From Flagellimonas aequoris (GTDB taxonomy: Bacteria; Bacteroidota; Bacteroidia; Flavobacteriales; Flavobacteriaceae), in NCBI RefSeq assembly GCF_003584165.1, contig NZ_QXFJ01000030.1, forward strand, positions 620,001-684,000: a stretch of DNA of 64,000 nt, given 5' to 3'. The position numbers were made by a program, and so were the translations under genes. Below the pieces are notes generated by a model that saw only the letters and a program-made list of their open reading frames with translations, was not told the origin of the DNA and did not search any database. Numbering within the stretch: the stretch's first letter is position 1; every line of letters begins with the position of its first letter. Below are positions 44,860-53,313 of the stretch, one piece after another.

Positions 44860-45291
44860 TCAATATATTTTGATCAAGTGTATGCCCAAGGCTTCATATC
44901 CTTGATTCTCCCAGAATTTCTTTCCTCTTACATTTTTGGCATAACAATTCACTTCGGCTCGGTCGCAACCCATCTCTTTGGCATAGTCATCCAAAAAATT
45001 CAACATTAGTTCACCTATACCCTTTCCTTGATATTGAGGTGAAATGATAACATTATCAGGCTCCACGTGTTTACCGGAATATAATTTGTTCAATATCCAT
45101 ACTCCACAAATACCTATCAATTCTTCTTGGTCATACACCCCGATGCATTGATAACCCATGGGTATCATTTCATTCAAACGGGTTTGCAATATATCCATGG
45201 GGATGGTCTCCCTGTTCAAAATATAGGCTAGTGGAAGAATACTACTCAGATTTTCCGTTGGTATCCATTTTATGGTAAATTGAGATTCCAT
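44860..45291 (-). CDS. GNAT acetyltransferase in the his operon
   Basis: 143 residues. The acetyl-CoA loop is SPQYQGKGIGELMLNFLDDY and the C-terminal part GKKFWENQGYEALGIHLI. It starts 6 bp after hisG and ends 1 bp before hisD. It is unlike the other GNAT in this operon, so it is not a duplicate of it. Substrate unknown. Confidence 0.87.
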   Translation of the reverse strand: MESQFTIKWIPTENLSSILPLAYILNRETIPMDILQTRLNEMIPMGYQCIGVYDQEELIGICGVWILNKLYSGKHVEPDNVIISPQYQGKGIGELMLNFLDDYAKEMGCDRAEVNCYAKNVRGKKFWENQGYEALGIHLIKIY

Positions 45292-45297
45292 TGCCGA

Positions 45298-46155
45298 TTA
45301 CATTACCATTTTTTCGATAGGACAAACCAAAATTCCCTCAGCTCCTGCTTGTTTCAAGGCATCGATCACTTCCCAAAAAGTGTCCCTTTTGATGACGGAG
45401 TGCACAGAACTCCACCCTTCTTCCGCCAAAGGCAAAACAGTGGGGCTTCGCATCCCTGGCAAAATGGAAATGATCTGATCTAGTTTTTCATTGGGGGCAT
45501 TCAACAAAATATATTTGTTCTGGCGGGCCTGAAGTACCGATTGGATCCTGAATTGGATTTTCTTCAGGATTTTCCTTCGTTCTTCGGAAATCTTTGGGGA
45601 AACGGCCAAAACCGCTTCACTTTTTAAAATCACTTCTACTTCCTTCAAATTATTTTTGAACAAAGTGCTTCCACTGGACACAATATCACAGATACCATAT
45701 GCCAAGCCGATGTTCGGTGCAATTTCCACCGATCCATTGATTAAGTGTAGGTCGGCCGTAACGCCTTTGGATTTGAGGTATTCATTGACGGTATTAGGAT
45801 AGGAAGTGGCAATTTTCTTTCCTTCAAAGTCCTTTACTGAATCATACTTTACTCCTTTTGGAACAGCCAGAGAAACTCGGCATTTGGAGAAATTCAATTT
45901 TTCGGCCACAGCAATGTCCTTCCCTTTTTCAACCAAAACATTATCGCCGATTATGGCAATATCCACTACCCCATCCCTTAAATATTGGGGGATGTCCCCA
46001 TTGCGCAGATAGAAAACTTCCAAAGGAAAGTTGGCGGCTGTTGCCTTTAGTTGGTCTTTTCCATTATCGATGGAAATACCACAATCCTTGAGGATTTGAA
46101 GGGAGTCTTCATTTAAACGACCGCTCTTTTGTACAGCAATCCGAATTTTTGTCAT
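45298..46155 (-). CDS. hisG: ATP phosphoribosyltransferase, long form
   Basis: 285 residues from the ATG opening MTKIRIAVQKSGRLNEDSLQ; the frame is open for 15 more codons, but that stretch overlaps the attenuator side and lacks family sequence. Landmarks are LRNGDIPQYLRDGVVDIAII, LINGSVEIAPNIGLAYGICD and DIVSSGSTLFKNNL. The C-terminal regulatory domain of the long form (LPGMRSPTVLPLAEEGW) is present, so it should be feedback-inhibited by histidine. First structural gene of the operon. Confidence 0.96.
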   Translation of the reverse strand: MTKIRIAVQKSGRLNEDSLQILKDCGISIDNGKDQLKATAANFPLEVFYLRNGDIPQYLRDGVVDIAIIGDNVLVEKGKDIAVAEKLNFSKCRVSLAVPKGVKYDSVKDFEGKKIATSYPNTVNEYLKSKGVTADLHLINGSVEIAPNIGLAYGICDIVSSGSTLFKNNLKEVEVILKSEAVLAVSPKISEERRKILKKIQFRIQSVLQARQNKYILLNAPNEKLDQIISILPGMRSPTVLPLAEEGWSSVHSVIKRDTFWEVIDALKQAGAEGILVCPIEKMVM

Positions 46156-46190
46156 GTGTTCAACTTTTTTGTTCGAAAAACCAAATGGGT

Positions 46191-46226
46191 ACAAAAACAA
46201 AACCCGTTTGATTTCTCAAACGGGTT
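46191..46226 (-). terminator. Attenuator (intrinsic terminator) before hisG
   Basis: On the minus strand AACCCGTTTG-AGAAAT-CAAACGGGTT (46226-46201) is a perfect 10-bp stem with a 6-nt loop, followed by TTGTTTTTGT. It lies after the leader peptide and 36 bp before the hisG start, so it would end transcription when histidine is plentiful. Its 5' arm can instead pair with the end of the leader peptide gene, as described under the leader. Confidence 0.9.
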
Positions 46227-46256
46227 AGAATATATTTTATATACAACAATACATTT

Positions 46257-46313
46257 CTATCTCGCTTGAGGGCAAGTATAAAAATGGTGGTGATGTACGT
46301 TCTTATTTCTCAT
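46257..46313 (-). CDS. hisL: His operon leader peptide
   Basis: 18 residues, MRNKNVHHHHFYTCPQAR, with four consecutive His codons. The last codons (CTCAAGCGAG, 46270-46261) can pair with the 5' arm of the attenuator (CCCGTTTGAG, 46224-46215): nine of ten pairs, one of them G-U. A ribosome stalled at the His codons leaves that segment free, so the antiterminator forms; one that reaches the stop covers it, so the terminator forms. This is the classical attenuation logic of his operons and is complete here. Confidence 0.9.
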   Translation of the reverse strand: MRNKNVHHHHFYTCPQAR

Positions 46314-46320
46314 TACAGTT

Positions 46321-46347
46321 CAAATGTAGAACATATTTTTTTATCAA
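46321..46347 (-). promoter_or_regulatory. his operon promoter
   Basis: On the minus strand TTG (46347-46345) and TACATTTG (46328-46321), an exact TAnnTTTG element, with a slightly short spacer of 16 bp. The leader ATG follows only 7 bp after the -7 box, so the leader message may begin at or near its start codon. Confidence 0.65.
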
Positions 46348-46358
46348 AAAAGGGTTAT

Positions 46359-47174
46359 TTAGTTATTTCCCAAAATTAGCGGGAGTCCGTCATCACCCGA
46401 TCCTACTACAACTACTTTGGCATTTGGGGACTGAGCCAGTTTTAAAGTAGCTTCAATACCCTTGTCCTGTAGAATTTTGTCAGTTAGGGAAGCACTCAAA
46501 ATTTTATTGGCATCCGCTTTACCTTGAGCTTCTATTCTTTGGCGTTCCGCTTCTTTTTGTGCGGTCACTAACCTAAACTCATATTCAAGGGATTCCTGTT
46601 CTTGTTTCAACTTGCGTTCAATGGCATCTTTGATGGTAGGAGGCAAGGTTACATCCCTTACCAATACTTCGTTCAATTGAATGTATTGGTCGGCCACTAT
46701 CTTTTGGGTTTCCTCAAATATTTCTTGTTGAATGGCATCGCGCTTGCTGGAATATAATTGTTCTGGCGTATAGCGCCCCACTACACTACGGGCAGCAGAA
46801 CGGATGGCGGGCAGTAAAACACGATCGATATATTGTTCACTTTTTTCCTTGTGCAATTTTCCAAGTTCATCATAGCTTGGTTGAAACCAAACAGATGCTT
46901 CCAATTTAATATCCAATCCATTGGAGGACAATACGTTCATTTTTTCCAGTTTTTCTTGTTGACGCACCTCATAGACGAACACTCTGTTCCAAGGAGCCAC
47001 CAAATGAAATCCTTCTCCCAATGGCGGTTTGTCAGTTACAACGCCATCCCCAAAGGTTTTATAAAGCACACCTGCCTCACCGGAACCGATGGTCACCGCT
47101 GATTTGGAAATGATAATGATCAAGAAAATGATAGCCGCTATTGCCGGTAGGGCAATTTTTGGTAATCTGTCCAT
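46359..47174 (-). CDS. SPFH/prohibitin-family membrane protein
   Basis: 271 residues. One N-terminal membrane segment (LPAIAAIIFLIIIISKSAVT) is followed by the SPFH domain (GEGFHLVAPWNRVFVYEVRQ, LSSNGLDIKLEASVWFQPSY, ARSVVGRYTPEQLYSSKRDA) and a coiled coil (LEYEFRLVTAQKEAERQRIE). Prohibitin-like proteins form ring-shaped membrane scaffolds that shield proteases or other enzymes. It starts 10 bp after the VWA gene. Confidence 0.92.
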   Translation of the reverse strand: MDRLPKIALPAIAAIIFLIIIISKSAVTIGSGEAGVLYKTFGDGVVTDKPPLGEGFHLVAPWNRVFVYEVRQQEKLEKMNVLSSNGLDIKLEASVWFQPSYDELGKLHKEKSEQYIDRVLLPAIRSAARSVVGRYTPEQLYSSKRDAIQQEIFEETQKIVADQYIQLNEVLVRDVTLPPTIKDAIERKLKQEQESLEYEFRLVTAQKEAERQRIEAQGKADANKILSASLTDKILQDKGIEATLKLAQSPNAKVVVVGSGDDGLPLILGNN

Positions 47175-47184
47175 ATATGTGGTT

Positions 47185-49218
47185 TTAAATTAATCCGTTG
47201 TATTTTCTGATGAACCATTCCAAGGCCAAGGTCAAGGCCATCAGTCCAAGTAAAATACGGAAATCTATTAAAGATACAACATTCTGCCTGCTCTTTTGGA
47301 CGGGCAAAAATTGTGTTGAAGTGGCCAAGTCTTCAATGAGGGAATCAACCTGATCAAAATAGTACAATTTTCCTTGGTTTTTTTGTGCCAATCGGTCCAA
47401 TTTCCGGTAATTGGCTGAAGATAATTGTTTCTCAGGATTGAAATCCAAAATTTTAAAACTACCAGAACGCTTGAGGTTTTCCCCTGTAACGGTCACCGTG
47501 AAATCATATACCCCAGAAGCCAAATCGCTTAGATCCACTTCAAAATAAGATCCTTTTAATAACATGGGAGCTTCGCGGACCAATTGATTTTCCTTACCCT
47601 CTACTCTAATGACGATTCTTGCATTGGTATCGAACTGGTAACTCTCATCAAAGTAGGAAGTCCTTATTTTTGCCAAACCAGCATTGTCGAACACTAGGGA
47701 ATAGTCCAGTTCCAACCTGCTCCTTTGATTGTTGGAACCCAAATAGACCATAAGGTTCCCCATAAATTCATCAAACTTTTGAAAACTTTGGTCATTACGA
47801 TACACCTGTGCCCTCCATCGCCAGAGATTTTCCCCAAACAGCGCTGCTTCCCGTTGCTTGCCTTCTGTGATAATGGTGAACAAAGGCTTGTCCAAATCAA
47901 CCCCTCGAATTTGTTGGAACATCAATGGAGATGATTCCTTCAAAATGGATATTTCCCCAAGACTTCCGATAAGTGGTGGAAAGCTGTCCACCGTAAAATC
48001 ACCCAAATTGAAAATGCCAAACGCATTGTTCAAAACAGGTAGAATATCTTCTGTTTGATTGTTGTTATCCTTGGAAAAACTACCCTGTGCTTGGTTCAGA
48101 AAATTCCAATCCGTTTTGCTACCCGTAATCGTAAAATAATTGAGCCCAGTTTTTTGTATAAAGGCGTAAACTTCACTAAAGCTTCGGGTGGGTTGGTACA
48201 AGATCAAAATATCGGTATCTTCTAATCCCTTGGTGGCAACACTTGGTTTTACTATAGAAACGGAACGTTGCTCATTGGCTTCAATGGATTTTTTGAGTGC
48301 CCCGATATCAGGGTGCAGCATATCGGAAATAATCACCACATTGGTTTGTTCATCAATAACCTCGATGGCCGATTCTTTGAAATTATTCGAAGTGTTCCTT
48401 TCATTTTCCAGTGTACCCACTTCAACTTTAATGGTTTTAATGCCCACGCTTTCCGCCTCGATCAAGGTGTTCAAGGTCTGGCTGTTTTTTGTTGCATTTA
48501 AGTTGACTTGCTCCTGATGCACCCTTTTTCCATTGATGGAAATGGAAACTGTTCTGGAAACTGGCCTAGCTCCCCGATAAAGAATGGTCGTTTCAACTGG
48601 GAACTTATTTTTTAGGAAAGCATATTTGTTGACATTGATCAAGCCGACCGCCAAATCTTCATACTGGGTGGTGTCGCCTACCACAACTGGGGCAACGGTC
48701 AGATGGTTCAAATGGAGATATTCGTAATCCCTTCCTAAGGTTTGGTTTCCATCCGAAAAAAGGACCGCGGCATTAGTGCCATTCAGAAAAATTTGATCTA
48801 CCGTGGAAAGGGCCTTGGCAATATCGGTGTTGCTTTGATCAAACCGAATGGAATCCGTTGCCTCCAAATTGGAACCAAAGGCATATTGATGCATGGTAAA
48901 CCGATCGTTCAGTTGTGGATTTGAACGAATCTGTTCCACTACTCCGGCAAGGTTGTCTTTTGAGGTACTTTCTTCCATAGAGGAGGAATCATCCACCAAT
49001 AGCACCAGATTGGTCTTTTCCAAATAATAGTCGTTGTTGACAAACTTTGGATTGATCAGAAGCAAAAGGCCGCAGAATAAGGTCAGGAACCTCATTGCGG
49101 CCAATATGAATTTTAGATTACCCTTTTTTCGTGGGTTTTTATAGAAGTATTGATAAAAAACTAGACTGAGCGCGGCAACCGCTGCAAGAACAATAAGGAG
49201 TACCGTGCGCAATTCCAT
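47185..49218 (-). CDS. VWA domain membrane protein
   Basis: 677 residues. Membrane segments at the N-terminus (ELRTVLLIVLAAVAALSLVF, and AAMRFLTLFCGLLLLINPKF) and at the C-terminus (LIDFRILLGLMALTLALEWF). A von Willebrand A domain at about 72-190 has the MIDAS DDSSSM (DxSxS). The rest is beta-sandwich-like and periplasmic. BatA/BatB-type genes have a similar plan but are shorter. Role unknown; possibly an envelope scaffold with the SPFH protein encoded next to it. Confidence 0.85.
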   Translation of the reverse strand: MELRTVLLIVLAAVAALSLVFYQYFYKNPRKKGNLKFILAAMRFLTLFCGLLLLINPKFVNNDYYLEKTNLVLLVDDSSSMEESTSKDNLAGVVEQIRSNPQLNDRFTMHQYAFGSNLEATDSIRFDQSNTDIAKALSTVDQIFLNGTNAAVLFSDGNQTLGRDYEYLHLNHLTVAPVVVGDTTQYEDLAVGLINVNKYAFLKNKFPVETTILYRGARPVSRTVSISINGKRVHQEQVNLNATKNSQTLNTLIEAESVGIKTIKVEVGTLENERNTSNNFKESAIEVIDEQTNVVIISDMLHPDIGALKKSIEANEQRSVSIVKPSVATKGLEDTDILILYQPTRSFSEVYAFIQKTGLNYFTITGSKTDWNFLNQAQGSFSKDNNNQTEDILPVLNNAFGIFNLGDFTVDSFPPLIGSLGEISILKESSPLMFQQIRGVDLDKPLFTIITEGKQREAALFGENLWRWRAQVYRNDQSFQKFDEFMGNLMVYLGSNNQRSRLELDYSLVFDNAGLAKIRTSYFDESYQFDTNARIVIRVEGKENQLVREAPMLLKGSYFEVDLSDLASGVYDFTVTVTGENLKRSGSFKILDFNPEKQLSSANYRKLDRLAQKNQGKLYYFDQVDSLIEDLATSTQFLPVQKSRQNVVSLIDFRILLGLMALTLALEWFIRKYNGLI

Positions 49219-49223
49219 CCATT

Positions 49224-49973
49224 CTATGTTAGCATGCCACCATCAACGTTCAACACCTGGCCGGTAACATAATCAGAAAGATCGGAAGCCAAGAACAAAC
49301 AGGCGTTGGCCACATCTTCCGGAGATCCACCACGCTTCAACGGAATGGCATCCCTCCAACCTTGTACAGTTTTTTCGTCCAATTTATCGGTCATTTCGGT
49401 TTCTATGAAACCAGGGGCGATGGCATTACAACGGATATTCCTAGATCCCAATTCAAGGGCCACAGATTTGGTGAAACCGATCATCCCTGCCTTTGATGCA
49501 GCATAGTTGGTCTGTCCGGCATTTCCCTTCACCCCAACCACACTACTCATATTGATAATGGAACCTTTACGCTGTTTCAACATGGTGCGCTGTACGGCTT
49601 TGGTCATGTTAAAAACGGATTTCAGGTTGATTTCGATCACGGAATCAAAATCCTCTTCGCCCATACGCATCAAAAGGTTGTCCTTGGTGATACCTGCATT
49701 GTTAATCAACACATCGATTCTACCGTCAAAATCCTCCAACACTTGGGCCACAAGTTCTTCTGAGTCTGCATAACTGGCTGCATTGCTCTTGTAAGCTTTG
49801 GCTTTTACACCCATGCTGGTCAACTCTTTTTCCAGCTCTAAAGCTGGTGCTTCACTGGAACTATAAGTGAAGGCCACATTGGCCCCGTGTTTTCCAAATA
49901 CTTCGGCAATCCCTTTTCCAATTCCGCGACTAGCTCCTGTAATGATTACATTTTTCCCTTCCAAAAGTTTCAT
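49224..49973 (-). CDS. fabG: 3-oxoacyl-ACP reductase
   Basis: 249 residues, a short-chain dehydrogenase. The cofactor loop is ITGASRGIGKGIAEVF, NNAG is present, and the Ser-Tyr-Lys triad is in IINMSSVVGVKGNAGQTNYA and AASKAG. GFIETEMTDKL is the FabG signature. It reduces 3-oxoacyl-ACP with NADPH in fatty acid synthesis. It ends 5 bp before the VWA gene and has its own upstream terminator from sucD. Confidence 0.94.
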   Translation of the reverse strand: MKLLEGKNVIITGASRGIGKGIAEVFGKHGANVAFTYSSSEAPALELEKELTSMGVKAKAYKSNAASYADSEELVAQVLEDFDGRIDVLINNAGITKDNLLMRMGEEDFDSVIEINLKSVFNMTKAVQRTMLKQRKGSIINMSSVVGVKGNAGQTNYAASKAGMIGFTKSVALELGSRNIRCNAIAPGFIETEMTDKLDEKTVQGWRDAIPLKRGGSPEDVANACLFLASDLSDYVTGQVLNVDGGMLT

Positions 49974-50035
49974 AAGATGATTGTGTTTGAATGGTTATCC
50001 ACCAAATATAGTTGTTGTTTTAGGTTTAGACGAAA

Positions 50036-50061
50036 AAAAATCCCGCTAAAAAACGGGATTT
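50036..50061 (-). terminator. Terminator behind sucD
   Basis: On the minus strand AAATCCCG-TTTTTTAG-CGGGATTT (50061-50038) is a perfect 8-bp stem followed by TTTTT. It separates the sucD transcript from fabG. Confidence 0.85.
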
Positions 50062-50081
50062 AGAATAGATTTAACGGTCAG

Positions 50082-50954
50082 TTATCCCGCCACTTCTTTT
50101 ACTTTGGCGCCAATTTCAGCTGGGGAATCCACTACGTGGATACCACATTCGCGCATGATTCTTTTCTTGGCCTGGGCAGTATCATCGCTACCTCCTACAA
50201 TAGCTCCGGCGTGACCCATGGTACGACCTGCAGGTGCAGTTTCACCGGCGATGAACCCAACAATAGGCTTTTTGCTACCGCTTGCTTTGTACCATCTTGC
50301 TGCTTCGGCTTCCAATTGCCCACCGATTTCACCGATCATTACCACGCATTCAGTTTCAGGGTCGTTGATCAAAAGTTCCACCGCTTTTTTGGTTGTGGTT
50401 CCGATGATGGGATCCCCACCAATACCGATGGCCGTTGTGATTCCCAATCCTTGACGTACTACTTGATCAGCGGCCTCATAGGTAAGGGTTCCTGATTTGG
50501 AAACAATCCCCACTTTTCCTTTTTTGAAGACGAAACCAGGCATGATACCTACTTTGGCCTCTCCAGGGGTGATGACACCAGGGCAGTTTGGACCGATCAA
50601 AGTACAGTCTTTATCTTGAATGTAATCGTAAGCTTTTACCATATCAGCCACAGGAATACCTTCGGTGATGGTAATGATCACCTTGATTCCGGCACTGGCA
50701 GCCTCCATAATGGCATCTGCAGCAAACGCTGGCGGTACAAAAATAATTGTGGTGTCGGCACCAACTTCCTTAACGGCATCCTCCACCGTGTTGAAAACAG
50801 GTTTCCCCAAGTGCTCTTGGCCACCTTTTCCCGGGGTAACCCCGCCAACCACATTGGTTCCGTATTCAATCATTTGCTCGGCATGGAAGGTTCCTTCGCT
50901 ACCGGTAAATCCTTGTACAATTATCTTTGAATCTTTGTTTACTAAGACGCTCAT
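50082..50954 (-). CDS. sucD: Succinyl-CoA synthetase, alpha subunit
   Basis: 290 residues. CoA-binding domain ([20 protein letters not shown] and [20 protein letters not shown]), the [19 protein letters not shown] ligase motif and the phosphorylated His in [13 protein letters not shown]. It runs the substrate-level phosphorylation step of the TCA cycle with SucC, which is not in the window. It stands 60 bp behind the LpxD-like gene. Confidence 0.96.
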   Translation of the reverse strand: MSVLVNKDSKIIVQGFTGSEGTFHAEQMIEYGTNVVGGVTPGKGGQEHLGKPVFNTVEDAVKEVGADTTIIFVPPAFAADAIMEAASAGIKVIITITEGIPVADMVKAYDYIQDKDCTLIGPNCPGVITPGEAKVGIMPGFVFKKGKVGIVSKSGTLTYEAADQVVRQGLGITTAIGIGGDPIIGTTTKKAVELLINDPETECVVMIGEIGGQLEAEAARWYKASGSKKPIVGFIAGETAPAGRTMGHAGAIVGGSDDTAQAKKRIMRECGIHVVDSPAEIGAKVKEVAG

Positions 50955-51014
50955 AGGTTTAACTTAATATAGGTGCAAAAATATGGTTTACTAAAGTTTT
51001 TATCTATTGATTTT

Positions 51015-51950
51015 TTAATTCTTTTTCAGTTTTTGCAGGATTTCTGGAATCTGCTTAACCGATGCCATTTGTTTTAGTTTTTCACGCGCTTCTTCAGCTG
51101 GACTACCAAAATAGGTTTTGCCGCCTTCCAAGGATTTGGCCACTCCCGTTTGGGCCAGAATAATAGCTTTTTTACCGATAGTGGCACCACTGGTAATCCC
51201 CACTTGGCCCCAAAGGGTCACTTCATCTTCGATGACCACACAACCGGCTATCCCTGTATGGGAAGCAATCAAGCATTTTTTGCCGATTACCGTGTCATGC
51301 CCCACCTGGATCTGGTTGTCCAATTTGGAACCTTCCTTGATGGTAGTGGCTCCCGTCACTCCTCTATCTATGGTACAGGATGCACCAATGTCCACATTGT
51401 TTTCAATGATCACGGTACCTCCCGAGAGCAATTTATCGAACCCTTCGGGCCTATTTTTGTAATAGAATGCATCTGCTCCCAGTACGGTATTCGCATGAAT
51501 GGTCACGTTATCTCCGATAATGCAGCCATCATAAATGGTAACATGTGGATGGATGACGCAGTTCTTTCCAATTTTCACATGGTTTCCAATGAAAACTCCA
51601 GGTTGTATGATGGTACCCTCCCCTATTTCCGCAGTGGCGGAAATGATACTGTTGGAACTTACAAACGGTTTGAAATGCTTTGTCAGCTTATTGAAATCCC
51701 TAAAAGGGTCGTCCGAAATGAGCAAGGCCTTGCCTTCAGGGCAATCCACCTTTTTGTTGATGAGTACAACGGTGGCTTTGGAATTCAGGGCTTTGTCGTA
51801 ATATTTGGGATGGTCCACGAACACAATATCGCCTTCTTCCACTACATGGATTTCGTTCATGCCAAAAACCGGGAAGACCTCGCTGCCGACAAATTCGGAA
51901 CCAATGATATCCGCAATCTCCTTTAAAGTATGGGCTTTCGGAAATTTCAT
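51015..51950 (-). CDS. LpxD-like left-handed beta-helix acyltransferase (paralogue)
   Basis: 311 residues. An N-terminal uridine-binding-like domain (about 1-100) leads to hexapeptide repeats (IQPGVFIGNHVKIGKNCVIH, then HPHVTIYDGCIIGDNVTIHA), with the probable catalytic His in IQVGHDTVIGKKC and SHTGIAG. It is an LpxD relative, but the lipid A pathway enzyme is more likely the lpxD at 54707-55744 next to lpxC. It may acylate another sugar or tune lipid A. It is linked to efp (6 bp) and lpxA in the same run. Confidence 0.85.
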   Translation of the reverse strand: MKFPKAHTLKEIADIIGSEFVGSEVFPVFGMNEIHVVEEGDIVFVDHPKYYDKALNSKATVVLINKKVDCPEGKALLISDDPFRDFNKLTKHFKPFVSSNSIISATAEIGEGTIIQPGVFIGNHVKIGKNCVIHPHVTIYDGCIIGDNVTIHANTVLGADAFYYKNRPEGFDKLLSGGTVIIENNVDIGASCTIDRGVTGATTIKEGSKLDNQIQVGHDTVIGKKCLIASHTGIAGCVVIEDEVTLWGQVGITSGATIGKKAIILAQTGVAKSLEGGKTYFGSPAEEAREKLKQMASVKQIPEILQKLKKN

Positions 51951-51956
51951 TTTTCC

Positions 51957-52523
51957 TTACTCTTTAGCGCGTTCCAAATAAGCTCCCTTTTCCGTATCGA
52001 TTTTAATCTTATCCCCTTCGTTGATGAAAAGAGGTACGTTGATTCGGGCACCTGTCTCCACAGTTGCAGGTTTGGTGGCATTGGTGGCTGTGTTGCCCTT
52101 AACCCCTGGTTCCGTATGGGTCACTTCCAAGATAACGCTGGCAGGCATTTCCACGGAAAGAGGCATGTTGTCCTCGGCGTTGAAAATGATGGTGACCACT
52201 TCTCCTTCCTTCAATAAATCGGGAGCGTCCAAATTATCCTTTGGTAAAGATATCTGGTTGTAATCCTCCGTGTTCATGAAATGGAAGGTGTCTCCCTCAG
52301 GATATAAATATTGATAGGTACGGGTCTCAACACGCACATCCTCAATCTTGTGTCCGGCAGAAAAAGTATTGTCCAAGACCTTTCCTGTGGTCACACTTTT
52401 CAATTTGGTACGAACAAAGGCTGGGCCTTTTCCTGGTTTAACATGAAGAAACTCTACAATCTTGTAGATATCGTGGTTGTATCGGATGCACAACCCTTTT
52501 CTAATATCAGAAGTATTTGCCAT
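51957..52523 (-). CDS. efp: Elongation factor P
   Basis: 188 residues, three OB/KOW-like domains. The tip of domain I, which contacts the tRNA, is VKPGKGPAFVRTKLKSVTTG, with Lys at the modification position of PGKG. DNTFSAGHKIEDVRVETRTY and the C-terminal KIDTEKGAYLERAKE are typical. It relieves ribosome stalling at polyproline. It stands 4 bp behind lpxA. Confidence 0.95.
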   Translation of the reverse strand: MANTSDIRKGLCIRYNHDIYKIVEFLHVKPGKGPAFVRTKLKSVTTGKVLDNTFSAGHKIEDVRVETRTYQYLYPEGDTFHFMNTEDYNQISLPKDNLDAPDLLKEGEVVTIIFNAEDNMPLSVEMPASVILEVTHTEPGVKGNTATNATKPATVETGARINVPLFINEGDKIKIDTEKGAYLERAKE

Positions 52524-52527
52524 AAAA

Positions 52528-53313
52528 TTAATTTGAACTAAAATAGCCTTTCATGATACCCCTTTGCGAATCCCTGATGAATTGAAGAATCTCATCACGT
52601 TCTGGGGTTGCCTCCATTTCTGCTTCTATAATGGATGCTGCTTGTGTGTTATTGTAATTTTTTTGGTACAGGATACGGTAAACATTCTGGATTTCCCTGA
52701 TCTTATCGGCATCGAACCCTCTTCGTCTCAATCCTATTGAATTGATACCGACATAAGATAGGGGCTCCCGTGCTGCCTTAACATAAGGGGGGACATCTTT
52801 CCGTACCAAGGAACCTCCCGTTACAAATGCGTGGTTTCCTATGGATACAAATTGATGTACGGCCACCATCCCCGCCAAGACTACATTGGTGCCAATGGTA
52901 ACATGGCCCGCCAACGTGGAATTATTGCTGAAAATACAGCCATCTCCCACGACACAGTCATGGGCAATATGACAATAAGCCATGATCAAACAGTTATTTC
53001 CGATCACGGTCTTCATGCGGTCTGCCGTACCCTTGTTGATGGTGGCACATTCCCGTATGGTCGTATTGTCTCCAATTTGTACGGTAGTTTCTTCGCCTTG
53101 ATATTTTAGGTCTTGGGGCATTGCGGAAATGACAGCTCCTGGAAAAATGTTACAGTTTTTTCCGATACGGGCCCCTTCCATAATGGTTACGTTGGAACCA
53201 ATCCAGGTACCTTCACCAATGGTGACATTGTTATGGATGGTCGTAAAGGGTTCGATTACCACATTCTTGGCAATCTTGGCCCCTGGGTGAACATATGCTA
53301 AAGGTTGGTTCAT
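52528..53313 (-). CDS. lpxA: UDP-N-acetylglucosamine acyltransferase
   Basis: 261 residues, a left-handed beta-helix of hexapeptides (HPGAKIAKNVVIEPFTTIHN, then GEGTWIGSNVTIMEGARIGK). The catalytic His is in IMAYCHIAHDCVVGDGC, and the C-terminal helical domain is present (NSIGLRRRGFDADKIREIQN). It adds a 3-hydroxyacyl chain to UDP-GlcNAc, the first lipid A step. It starts 1 bp after lpxC-fabZ. Confidence 0.96.
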   Translation of the reverse strand: MNQPLAYVHPGAKIAKNVVIEPFTTIHNNVTIGEGTWIGSNVTIMEGARIGKNCNIFPGAVISAMPQDLKYQGEETTVQIGDNTTIRECATINKGTADRMKTVIGNNCLIMAYCHIAHDCVVGDGCIFSNNSTLAGHVTIGTNVVLAGMVAVHQFVSIGNHAFVTGGSLVRKDVPPYVKAAREPLSYVGINSIGLRRRGFDADKIREIQNVYRILYQKNYNNTQAASIIEAEMEATPERDEILQFIRDSQRGIMKGYFSSN

